From Paracoccaceae bacterium (GTDB lineage: Bacteria; Pseudomonadota; Alphaproteobacteria; Rhodobacterales; Rhodobacteraceae), in NCBI GenBank assembly GCA_003565055.1, contig PXDM01000313.1:1-7062 (forward strand): a DNA stretch of 7,062 nucleotides. Reading direction: 5' to 3'. Below, one piece after another: positions 1 to 6,180 of this stretch. Numbering within the stretch: the stretch's first letter is position 1; each line of letters begins with the position of its first letter. The position numbers were made by a program, and so were the translations under genes. The notes beneath the pieces are model-generated. The model was not told the DNA's origin and ran no database searches. It worked only from the letters and a program-made list of their open reading frames with translations.

Positions 1-985
1 CAAGGGTGGATTTTCCGCAGCCTGATTCGCCGACCAGCCCCAATGTCTCACCGCGCCCTACACACAACGACACCCCGTTGACGGCATGATACTGCTGTCC
101 GCGTCCCGGCAAGAACGACCGACCCACAGCAAAACGCACCGAGAGGTCGCAAACATCCAGCACTGGATCGACAAGACTGCGAGCGGTGGGTGAGCCTGCG
201 CCCAGACGCGGGGTCGCGGCCATCAACTGGCGTGTATAGACCGCCGCAGGACGTGCGAAAATCGCGTCAGCAAGGCCTTCCTCGGACTTTTCACCAGCCC
301 GCAGCACCACAACGCGATCCGCGATTTCAGCGACAACGCCCATGTCATGGGTGATGAACAACAGACTCATGCCGGTTTCGATCTGCAATTCGCGGATCAA
401 CCGCAGGATTTCGGCCTGTGTAGTAACATCCAGCGCGGTGGTTGGCTCGTCCGCGATCAGCAGGTCGGGTCGGCAGGCCAGCGCCATGGCGATCATCACC
501 CGCTGACGCAACCCGCCGGAAAGCTCGTGCGGGTACTGGCTGGCACGGCGTTCGGGGTCGGGTATTCTGACACGGGCGAAGGCTGCGACCACCTCGGCCC
601 GACAACGGGCGCGGTCGAGGCCCTTGTGAAGACGCAGGACTTCGGCAACCTGCTCGCCGAGGCGCATCACAGGATTGAGCGCTGACATGGGCTCCTGAAA
701 GATCATTGCAATCCGGTCGCCGCGCAGGCTGCGCATTTTAGCTTCGGACGCCGTGGTCAGATCGAGCGCGGGTGCGCCGTGCAGCACGATCCGTCCGCCC
801 GTGATCCGCCCGCCCTCGTGCTCTATCAAGCGCAGGATGCCCAAGGCCGTCGCCGATTTGCCCGACCCACTTTCGCCGACGAGAGCGACCGTTTCACCCT
901 GTCCAACACTAAAGGATAAGCCTTTGACCGCACTATGCCTCCCGAAAGCCAGCGACAGGTTTTCAACTGAAAGAAGTGGGTCCAT
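1..985 (-). CDS. Dipeptide/oligopeptide-type ABC transporter, fused dual ATP-binding subunit (3' part outside window)
   Basis: Cytoplasmic ATPase that powers the importer encoded by the upstream permeases. I translated it by hand from the ATG at 985; 328 codons are open to the left edge with no stop. The first nucleotide-binding domain is complete: Walker A GESGSGKS (residues 37-44), Q-loop FQEP (Gln97), signature LSGGLRQR (155-162), Walker B LLIADEPTTALD (175-186) and switch His213 in THD. The oligopeptide-transporter C-terminal segment that usually follows is short, and a second domain begins near residue 272, with its own Walker A GESGCGKST at 319-327 just before the edge. This is therefore a DppD-DppF fusion like GsiA or YejF, in which one polypeptide supplies both ATP sites. 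Full length would be roughly 530-600 residues. The start lies 4 nt after the stop of the phosphoesterase gene, with a weak GGAA Shine-Dalgarno inside that gene's end, so translation is probably coupled. The signature has Leu in place of the usual Met (LSGGMRQR), a conservative change. Family is certain; the substrate is not. Confidence 0.93.
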   Translation of the reverse strand, partial: MDPLLSVENLSLAFGRHSAVKGLSFSVGQGETVALVGESGSGKSATALGILRLIEHEGGRITGGRIVLHGAPALDLTTASEAKMRSLRGDRIAMIFQEPMSALNPVMRLGEQVAEVLRLHKGLDRARCRAEVVAAFARVRIPDPERRASQYPHELSGGLRQRVMIAMALACRPDLLIADEPTTALDVTTQAEILRLIRELQIETGMSLLFITHDMGVVAEIADRVVVLRAGEKSEEGLADAIFARPAAVYTRQLMAATPRLGAGSPTARSLVDPVLDVCDLSVRFAVGRSFLPGRGQQYHAVNGVSLCVGRGETLGLVGESGCGKSTL

Positions 986-989
986 CGGC

Positions 990-1859
990 TTATTCCGCTG
1001 CCTGTGCGAGAGCGCGCCGTTCGGGATGCGAACGGAAATCGGGCATGGGCGGCGTCCAGCGCCGCGCAGTAGGTCGAAAGCCAAAAGAAAATGGATCGTC
1101 ACCCGCCACATCCCAGCGCACCGTCTCGCCCAACTCAATCACGCCCATCGCTCCAGCGGCTTCGCCACCGGTGGTGAAACTTTCGGTCAGCGATTGCTGG
1201 GTCAGGTGAGTGATGCCGTCGATTGTGGTCACCGTGTTCCAGTGGACGTGCCCGGACAGGCAGACCACTGGAACACGGGCAAGGGCGAGTGCTGCGCGCG
1301 CGCGGTCGGCCATCGGATAGACCGAGGACGCAGGATTATTCTGAAAGTAGTAATTGCCAATCTGGCTGTGCCCCGACACGGGTACATGGCTGACAACAAG
1401 GCACGGCCGGTCAGCAGCCTGCATGGTGCGGGCCAGCCAGACAAGATCGTATTCGGTCAGCACGAATCCGCGCTGGTCGGGTTCGCGGCGAATCTTCGAG
1501 TCGGCACGCCAAAGCACAATCCGCCAGTCACCCAGATCATGGACCTCGTGCCTCAAGGATTGGCCAAGGATCTTCTCGTTATCTTCAATGCTGAGATGAT
1601 CGCGATCGTGATTGCCGTTGATGTGCCATATCGGCGCAGACAGGGCGCGGAAGGCATCGGCCACATCGGATTGCAGAACAAGATCCGTGTCGTGATCCTC
1701 GTCCGAAATGCGATCGCCCAGATCCAGTACGTGAGAGACGCTGGCATCACGGACAAAATTCGTGAAATCGGCCATGAGTGGCAGCGCCCGGTCGCCGCGT
1801 TTTGCAGTGGATGGACGGCCGTGATGAATGTCGGCAACAATGGCGAGACGCAGGGTCAT
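990..1859 (-). CDS. Calcineurin-like metallophosphoesterase (Icc/CpdA/GpdQ-like), cytoplasmic
   Basis: A 289-residue hydrolase of phosphate mono- or diesters using a two-metal centre. All the metallophos motifs are present in order: DIH (Asp10, His12), GD (48-49), GNHD (82-85), SH (157-158) and GHVH (203-206). Motif spacing and length match class III cyclic-nucleotide phosphodiesterases (CpdA/Icc) and glycerophosphodiesterases such as GpdQ; motifs alone do not separate these. There is no signal peptide, so it should act in the cytoplasm. I chose the ATG at 1859, because the family's first beta strand (LRLAIVADIH) begins immediately and GGAG (1870-1873) sits 10 nt upstream. A longer in-frame start at 1973 would overlap the binding-protein gene and add 38 residues of non-conserved sequence. 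The C-terminal tail of about 40 residues (Pro/Arg-rich) is outside the recognisable domain. It lies between the binding protein and the ATPase of an ABC importer, so it probably processes the imported compound; this is inference. Confidence 0.9.
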   Translation of the reverse strand: MTLRLAIVADIHHGRPSTAKRGDRALPLMADFTNFVRDASVSHVLDLGDRISDEDHDTDLVLQSDVADAFRALSAPIWHINGNHDRDHLSIEDNEKILGQSLRHEVHDLGDWRIVLWRADSKIRREPDQRGFVLTEYDLVWLARTMQAADRPCLVVSHVPVSGHSQIGNYYFQNNPASSVYPMADRARAALALARVPVVCLSGHVHWNTVTTIDGITHLTQQSLTESFTTGGEAAGAMGVIELGETVRWDVAGDDPFSFGFRPTARRWTPPMPDFRSHPERRALAQAAE

Positions 1860-1869
1860 AAGCAGGGCA

Positions 1870-1873
1870 CTCC
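1870..1873 (-). promoter_or_regulatory. Ribosome binding site of the metallophosphoesterase gene
   Basis: GGAG on the minus strand, 10 nt before the ATG at 1859. It supports this start over the upstream in-frame ATG at 1973, which lies inside the binding-protein gene. The match is modest and the spacing slightly long. Confidence 0.5.
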
Positions 1874-1890
1874 GTACTAAATGGGGGAAA

Positions 1891-1919
1891 CCGGCCCGCC
1901 GCCATGTGGTGCGAGCCGG
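1891..1919 (-). other. GC-rich hairpin in the transcript directly after the binding-protein gene
   Basis: On the minus strand CCGGCTCGC (1919-1911) can pair with GCGGGCCGG (1899-1891). This gives a 9-bp stem, with one G-U wobble at positions 1914/1896, around an 11-nt loop. It starts 8 nt below the binding-protein stop codon (1929-1927). Only UUUCCCCC follows, so it is a poor intrinsic terminator. A stabilising or attenuating hairpin that raises binding-protein mRNA over the downstream genes is more likely. Similar elements are known after malE and other binding-protein genes. The stem is seen; its role is inferred. Confidence 0.5.
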
Positions 1920-1926
1920 AGTGTTA

Positions 1927-3483
1927 TCAGTTGGTGGCGAAGGAGATCGACCCTGCGCGGAAATCCAGCACATAGGGAATATGCCCGGCCTGCGGCGCCC
2001 AGTTCACATCCGCCGTCATCGCCCAAGCCTCATAGGGACGGTAGAGCGGAAGCATTGGCGGGTTTTCTTCGAAACGTGCCATCAGTTCAGCATAAGCTTC
2101 ACGACGTCCGTCTGTCGTGGTGCCGAAACGGAATCTTTCCCAAGCTTCGGCATAGGCTTCATCTGTGTTGAAGCGACCTTCGGATTCTGACGGTCCATTG
2201 GGCGCCCACATCACCCCGAAGCTGCCGAAGGGATCAGCGAAGTACATCGGGTTTGACCAGGTGCGCACCATCATGTCCGGGGAGTTGCCTGTCCATGCGG
2301 GTTGGGCCTGAATACGGCCGTTGATGCCGACAGCCGCCCACATTTCCATGATGGCCTGCGCGGCAAGCGCATCGTTGGTGTAGTAGCTGGGCGAGTGCAG
2401 GTCGTAAGTGATCTCGAACCCATCATAGCCCGCTTCGTCCAGAAGACGTCTGGCTTCTTCGGGGTCAAAACGGAAGGTTTCCAGCTCTGGCATGTAAAGG
2501 TCGCCGAACTCTTCCATCGTGTGCGACGATGGCACATGTGCCATACCCAGCCACAGCGCCTCGTTCAAAAGGTCGCGGTCAATGGCCAGTGTCATCGCGC
2601 GCCGAATGCGCGGGTCCTGGAGGTTTGGATGGTTCACGTTGAAGATGTTGACGTGAAAGAGTGGGGTCAGCATGCCCTCGGCTTTCAGACTGGCATCAGC
2701 CTCAATGAGCGAAAGCTGATCTGGTGCGATATTGGTGGCGATCTGCGCCTCACCAGTGCGCAGGGCGGTCAGGCGACTGGCCGTTTCAGGGACATGCACG
2801 ACCGTCACTTTTTCAAGTGGGGCGGCCTCGCCCCAGAAGTCGTCGTGACGCTCCCATACAAGTCTCTGACCAGGCACGAATTCGGCCACGAAGTAAGGGC
2901 CGGTGCCGACAGGGGCCATCGAGAATGCTTCGAAATCGTCATGCTCCAGCGTGTCTGGATCGCCGGTCAGGGATTTGACATAAGCTTCGGGCAGGATGAA
3001 GGTCTGTTGCAGGTTCAGCAAGGTTTCCCATAGCGGTTCTTCGCGCTTTGTGTGGATTCGCACCGTGAGGTCGTCCACCTTTTCGGCCCCATCGAAATTT
3101 GCAAGACGGTCGCGCATGCGCACCTGGTAAGGTGGGAACGTGGCCTGGAACATGCGGTTGAGCGAGAACACAACATCATCAGCAGTCATTGTGTCGCCGT
3201 TGTGAAATTTGACGCCCTCGCGCAATTTCAGTTCCATCGTCGTAGGAGAGATTAACTTCCATTCTGTTGCCAAACCGGGGAGGAACTCCTGTTCGGTTTG
3301 GGAGTAGTCCTTGTGGATCAGCGGGTCGAAAGAATTGTAGTAGAACTGCGAACCGACATTCGAATGGTCGCGACCTGGGTCGAGATAGTTTGACATGTTT
3401 CCGGCGGCGACGGTGAGGTCCTGCGCGGAGGCGGCCCCTGCAAGGATTGTGGCAAGGGCAGTGGCATTCATCAGAGGTTTCAT
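1927..3483 (-). CDS. ABC transporter substrate-binding protein, family 5 (SBP_bac_5, DppA/OppA-like)
   Basis: Periplasmic receptor that captures the ligand and delivers it to the two permeases. The 518-residue length is normal for the family. A signal peptide is visible at residues 1-20: a short basic start (MK), a hydrophobic stretch and an AxA-type cleavage site (ASA before Gln21). No lipobox cysteine is present, so the protein should be soluble in the periplasm. Family hallmarks include the LREGVKFHNGDTMTADDVVFSL region (87-108), PVGTGPY (191-197) and DPRIRRAMTLAIDR (290-303). The ATG at 3483 has a strong Shine-Dalgarno (AAGGAGC, 3496-3490) 6 nt upstream, the best one seen in the operon, which fits the need for excess binding protein. 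It follows the second permease by 36 nt and precedes the metallophosphoesterase by 67 nt. Family 5 members bind peptides, but also nickel chelates, sugars, opines and sugar-phosphodiesters. The ligand cannot be deduced from sequence; the flanking phosphoesterases hint at a phosphorylated one. Confidence 0.95.
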   Translation of the reverse strand: MKPLMNATALATILAGAASAQDLTVAAGNMSNYLDPGRDHSNVGSQFYYNSFDPLIHKDYSQTEQEFLPGLATEWKLISPTTMELKLREGVKFHNGDTMTADDVVFSLNRMFQATFPPYQVRMRDRLANFDGAEKVDDLTVRIHTKREEPLWETLLNLQQTFILPEAYVKSLTGDPDTLEHDDFEAFSMAPVGTGPYFVAEFVPGQRLVWERHDDFWGEAAPLEKVTVVHVPETASRLTALRTGEAQIATNIAPDQLSLIEADASLKAEGMLTPLFHVNIFNVNHPNLQDPRIRRAMTLAIDRDLLNEALWLGMAHVPSSHTMEEFGDLYMPELETFRFDPEEARRLLDEAGYDGFEITYDLHSPSYYTNDALAAQAIMEMWAAVGINGRIQAQPAWTGNSPDMMVRTWSNPMYFADPFGSFGVMWAPNGPSESEGRFNTDEAYAEAWERFRFGTTTDGRREAYAELMARFEENPPMLPLYRPYEAWAMTADVNWAPQAGHIPYVLDFRAGSISFATN

Positions 3484-3489
3484 TGGATG

Positions 3490-3496
3490 CTCCTTT
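3490..3496 (-). promoter_or_regulatory. Strong ribosome binding site of the binding-protein gene
   Basis: AAGGAGC on the minus strand, 6 nt before the ATG at 3483. It is nearly ideal in sequence and spacing. It fixes the start and suggests translation independent of the upstream permease gene. Confidence 0.75.
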
Positions 3497-3519
3497 CGGG
3501 GGCGGTGGGTGGAAGCGGG

Positions 3520-4404
3520 TCAGCGTTGGCGCAAGCGCACATCTGCGCGATCGCGAAGCCAATCACCGAGGATCTGGATTGAGAAGGTCACGGCTAGGAT
3601 CAGGACCGCGGGGGCTAGCACAGTCCAGGGCGCGGTTGGCATGTAGTCGCGCCCCACGCCCACCATAGCGCCAAGGGTGGCGGTCGGGGGTTGTACGCCA
3701 AGTCCAAGAAATGAGAGGGTGCTTTCCAACAGTATGATGTTTGACAAAGAAAGCGTGAACTGCACCACCAGTGGCGAGACCAGGTTGGGCAGAAGATGTG
3801 TCAGCGCAATCCGGATCGGCGATGCGCCGGCACAACGCGCGGCTTCGATGAAGGGCAGCGCCATGATCCGCACAGCTTCCGCCCGCACGATTCGGGCGTA
3901 TTGTTCCCAGCCAGCAAGTCCCAGCAGAACAACCAGCACCTCCAGCGTGGACCCGAAGAGCGTGAGCACAAACAGCGCAATGAGCGTGAAAGGAACGGCG
4001 ATCTGTGCGTCGACAGCGCCCATGATTACGGTTTCAGTCCTGCCGCGGGCGACGCCAGCCAAAAGTCCGAGAGTGCCACCAATTAACAGACCTATCACGG
4101 CTCCGAGGAGCGCCAGGAGCAGCGTCAGGCGCAACCCGTAGAGTGCGCGTGAGAGGATGTCGCGCCCCAGCTCATCTGTGCCAAGCCAATGGGCTGGATT
4201 GGCACCCTCGAACCCCATCGGGGGGCGGAACCGTGCAAGTAAGCTTTGTGCAGTCGGATCGAAAGGTGCAGCCCAAGGTGTCAGCACAGCGACCAACAGC
4301 ATCGCAATCCCTATTAGTGCTGCAGTTCGTCGAACCATGTCTGCTTCGCCCCAAATTTCGCGCAACAGACCTTTCGCGCCAGGCGAGGCGATGATATCTG
4401 TCAT
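3520..4404 (-). CDS. ABC transporter permease, DppC/OppC-like
   Basis: Second inner-membrane channel subunit, 294 residues, the usual length for this family. The N-terminal cytoplasmic tail is followed by a first membrane segment near residues 27-47. The family-typical motif LGTDELGRDILSR (74-86) comes next, then hydrophobic segments at about 92-118, 133-165, 205-226 and 260-280. The EAA-type coupling loop that contacts the ATPase is EAARCAGASPIRI...LLPN (about 187-207). ESTLSFLGLGVQPP (227-240) and GDWLRDRADVRLR (280-292) are further DppC hallmarks; the last usually reads DPRLR, here DVRLR. The start codon overlaps the stop of the first permease in an ATGA (4404-4401), indicating translational coupling and stoichiometric synthesis. 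Confidence 0.95.
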   Translation of the reverse strand: MTDIIASPGAKGLLREIWGEADMVRRTAALIGIAMLLVAVLTPWAAPFDPTAQSLLARFRPPMGFEGANPAHWLGTDELGRDILSRALYGLRLTLLLALLGAVIGLLIGGTLGLLAGVARGRTETVIMGAVDAQIAVPFTLIALFVLTLFGSTLEVLVVLLGLAGWEQYARIVRAEAVRIMALPFIEAARCAGASPIRIALTHLLPNLVSPLVVQFTLSLSNIILLESTLSFLGLGVQPPTATLGAMVGVGRDYMPTAPWTVLAPAVLILAVTFSIQILGDWLRDRADVRLRQR

Positions 4405-5330
4405 TTCCCCGACCCCCGGCGCATTCGAGGATCAACCAGCGCATAAGCCAGGTCGGTCGCCGTGTTGATGATGATCACGGCAAAGGCGACGGTGATCACC
4501 CCGAATTGCAGCACCGGGTAGTCGCGGCGGATCGCGCTATTGACCAGCAATTCGCCGATACCGGGCCACGAGAATATAGATTCCACCACGACAGATCCGG
4601 CGGCCGCCAACCCAGCAATCTGCAAACCGACGACTGATAGGATCGTAATACCGGCATTTCCCAGCCCGTGGCGGAGGATCACTGCGCGCTCCGGCAAGCC
4701 CTTTGCGCGCGCAGTGCGCATGAAGTCCTGCCCGAGCACATCCAGCATCGCGTTGCGGGTAAAGCGCATCAAGGCGGCGATCAGTGCGGCAGAAAGAACG
4801 AAAGTCGGCAACAGGTAATGTGCCGCCGTTGCCTTGCCCATTACGGGCAGCCAGTTCAACCAGTAGCCAAAAGTGAGAATCAGGAACACCGCCAGCACAA
4901 AATTCGGCACTGCATATCCCAAGAAGGCAAGCGCCATTACCGCATTGCCGAACCAACGGTCGCGCCAGACAGCAGCAACGACGCCCAGCGGAATAGCCAC
5001 TGCCAGCGTGACCAAAATTGCCGGAACCAGCAGTTGCAACGACGGCCAGATGCGCTCGGCTACGATATGCGCTACCGGGCGGCGTTCAATAAAGCTCATC
5101 CCGAACTGCCCGTCTGAAAAAGCTCGCAGAAAAGCAAAATACTGGTCCCAGACCGGACGATCGAGTTGGTAGTAACGGATCAGTATTTCGCGATCTTCCT
5201 GCGTTAGGCCGTCGCCCAGAATCGTGTCGACCGGGTTGCCCGACAATTGGGTTGCGAGAAATACCACCGTGATGATCACGAAGAACGTGACCACCATGCG
5301 CAGAAGTGTGCGAAGGACATGGCCTAGCAT
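4401..5330 (-). CDS. ABC transporter permease, DppB/OppB-like
   Basis: First inner-membrane channel subunit, 309 residues, normal for the family. An N-terminal membrane segment (about 8-29) leads into the periplasmic part with the family pattern QLSGNPVD...YQLDRPVWDQY (28-64). Further hydrophobic segments are at about 98-122, 130-158, 172-188, 226-250 and 277-292. The coupling loop is DFMRTARAKGLPERAVILRHG (202-222). FSWPGIGELLVNSAIRRDYP (253-272) and the C-terminal DLAYALVDPRMR (293-304) are typical of DppB. The ATG at 5330 lies inside the end of the HAD gene (7-nt overlap), and the gene ends in the ATGA shared with the next permease. It should form a heterodimeric pore with that protein. 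Confidence 0.95.
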   Translation of the reverse strand: MLGHVLRTLLRMVVTFFVIITVVFLATQLSGNPVDTILGDGLTQEDREILIRYYQLDRPVWDQYFAFLRAFSDGQFGMSFIERRPVAHIVAERIWPSLQLLVPAILVTLAVAIPLGVVAAVWRDRWFGNAVMALAFLGYAVPNFVLAVFLILTFGYWLNWLPVMGKATAAHYLLPTFVLSAALIAALMRFTRNAMLDVLGQDFMRTARAKGLPERAVILRHGLGNAGITILSVVGLQIAGLAAAGSVVVESIFSWPGIGELLVNSAIRRDYPVLQFGVITVAFAVIIINTATDLAYALVDPRMRRGSGK

Positions 5331-6100
5331 TTAGCGTTCCCTGTCTGGGCGGCGGTGCGGTATGCAGGCACCGGCGGCGCGATGTGGATGAACTTGACGC
5401 CGGCGGCTGCGGCGGCTGCGCCATCTGTCTGTGGCGTGTCGCCGATGAAGACAGCAGCAGCGGGCAGAACCGAAGCCCGCGCCAGTGTCTTGCGGATCAG
5501 GTCCGGCGCAGGTTTTCCTAGGCAGGCCACTGGCCCGATCTGAACCATTGCCGCCACTGCGGCTAACAGCGAGCCGGTTTCCGGCACCGGCAGGCCATCG
5601 GGCCCGGGATGACTGCAATCGGGGTTAGTGATGCGCAGGTTAGCTCCGAGGTGAAGTAGCGCGGCAATCTGTTCCAGCGCGGCATAATCAATCCCAATAT
5701 CGCGTGCCAGCACGACGGTATCTGCGCTCTTCTTGTCCATCGCCAGGCCAAGTTCTCGCGCCAGCTCTTGCAGTGGAGTTGCGGCAAACAGGGCAATTCG
5801 CGCGGCTGGTGTCTCTAGCGCGATTAAACGCAAGGTTTCCTCGCCAGCTAGAATAATGCGACTCGCGGGAATATTCAGTCCGAGTACTTCCAGTCGGCGT
5901 GACAGCCCCTCGGCTGTTTCTGTAGAATTGTTCGAAACTATCCATAGCCGCGGCCCGCAAGTTTCAAACAATGCGGGCACGTCTGGCAGCGCAGTTTCGC
6001 CAGATATAAAACAACCGTCAAGATCGGCGAGCACCGCAGGGCGCGCAGCATAGGGACCTTTAAGGAAATCTGCCATCCGAATCATCGTTGCGGTTTCCAT
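5324..6100 (-). CDS. HAD-superfamily type IIA hydrolase (NagD-like phosphatase)
   Basis: A 258-residue phosphomonoesterase of the haloacid dehalogenase superfamily. Motif I is DLDG (26-29; Asp26 the predicted nucleophile, Asp28 the acid/base), motif II SNNS (Ser56), motif III LGKP (Lys196) and motif IV GDTPQTD (220-226). The TNPD stretch (158-161) and the cap inserted between motifs II and III are characteristic of type IIA enzymes such as NagD, 4-nitrophenylphosphatase and phosphoglycolate phosphatase. No signal peptide or membrane segment is present, so it should be cytoplasmic. All catalytic residues are intact; the substrate cannot be told. It is the first gene of the operon and overlaps the first permease by 7 nt (AAATGCTAG), so it is part of the transport system and not a chance neighbour. 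The start is uncertain: ATGs at 6100, 6085 and 6076 are in frame. The 6085 start has GGAA 9 nt upstream, whereas the 6100 start has only GAG touching the codon. Confidence 0.9.
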   Translation of the reverse strand: METATMIRMADFLKGPYAARPAVLADLDGCFISGETALPDVPALFETCGPRLWIVSNNSTETAEGLSRRLEVLGLNIPASRIILAGEETLRLIALETPAARIALFAATPLQELARELGLAMDKKSADTVVLARDIGIDYAALEQIAALLHLGANLRITNPDCSHPGPDGLPVPETGSLLAAVAAMVQIGPVACLGKPAPDLIRKTLARASVLPAAAVFIGDTPQTDGAAAAAAGVKFIHIAPPVPAYRTAAQTGNAKC

Positions 6101-6114
6101 CTCTTAAATCCGTT

Positions 6115-6130
6115 CCGTGGACGGTCCGTC
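6115..6130. repeat. Overlapping inverted repeats (CCGT-GG-ACGG and GACGG-T-CCGTC)
   Basis: GACGG-T-CCGTC (6120-6130) is a perfect 11-bp palindrome. Its left arm overlaps a second one, CCGT-GG-ACGG (6115-6124). Two more CCGT copies lie at 6110-6113 and 6137-6140. The cluster is 15-30 nt upstream of the HAD start, so it could be an operator near the operon promoter or alternative hairpins in the leader RNA. The symmetry is seen; function is inferred. Confidence 0.4.
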
Positions 6131-6139
6131 GCAGCTCCG

Positions 6140-6157
6140 TGTGACACTGCTGTTACA
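6140..6157. promoter_or_regulatory. Candidate operator: two TGTNACA palindromes one helical turn apart
   Basis: TGTGACACTGCTGTTACA contains TGTGACA (6140-6146) and TGTTACA (6151-6157), each a TGT-N-ACA palindrome, with 11-bp periodicity. The whole 18 bp is also an imperfect dyad (6 of 9 pairs match). It sits centrally in the divergent region. It may be a binding site for the adjacent LysR protein, although it does not show a clean T-N11-A core, or for another dimeric regulator. Confidence 0.4.
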
Positions 6158-6180
6158 GACGAAGGTTAAGCTTACGCATT

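Larger units (their letters stand above)
6101..6180. promoter_or_regulatory. Divergent promoter/operator region between the operon and the LysR gene
   Basis: This 80-bp gap separates divergently transcribed genes and must carry the operon promoter (leftward) and probably the regulator promoter (rightward). LysR proteins typically bind such regions and control both directions. I see no convincing sigma-70 pair for the operon. For the regulator, GTGACA (6141-6146) with 18 nt to GTTAAG (6165-6170) is only a weak candidate. Symmetrical elements are listed separately. Confidence 0.6.

Noticed and set aside
753..1880. 375-codon open frame on the plus strand opposite the ATPase and metallophosphoesterase genes
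   Set aside because: It spans two genes with complete, diagnostic motifs on the other strand; its translation resembles no family I know and has the composition of an antisense shadow in GC-rich DNA.
1880..1926. Rho-independent terminator after the binding-protein gene
   Set aside because: The stem is good, but it is followed by UUUCCCCC and not a U-run, and the next genes have the same orientation and function; attenuation or stabilisation fits better.
1860..1973. Longer metallophosphoesterase starting at the ATG at 1973
   Set aside because: The added 38 residues would overlap the binding-protein gene, lack family similarity and run through the hairpin; the ATG at 1859 begins just before the first conserved strand.
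2302..3033. 243-codon plus-strand open frame opposite the binding-protein gene
   Set aside because: It is entirely antisense to a well-supported SBP_bac_5 gene, with no recognisable domain and no good ribosome binding site.
3179..3562. 127-codon minus-strand frame across the start of the binding-protein gene
   Set aside because: It is out of frame with both neighbours, overlaps the signal-peptide coding region and has no recognisable domain.
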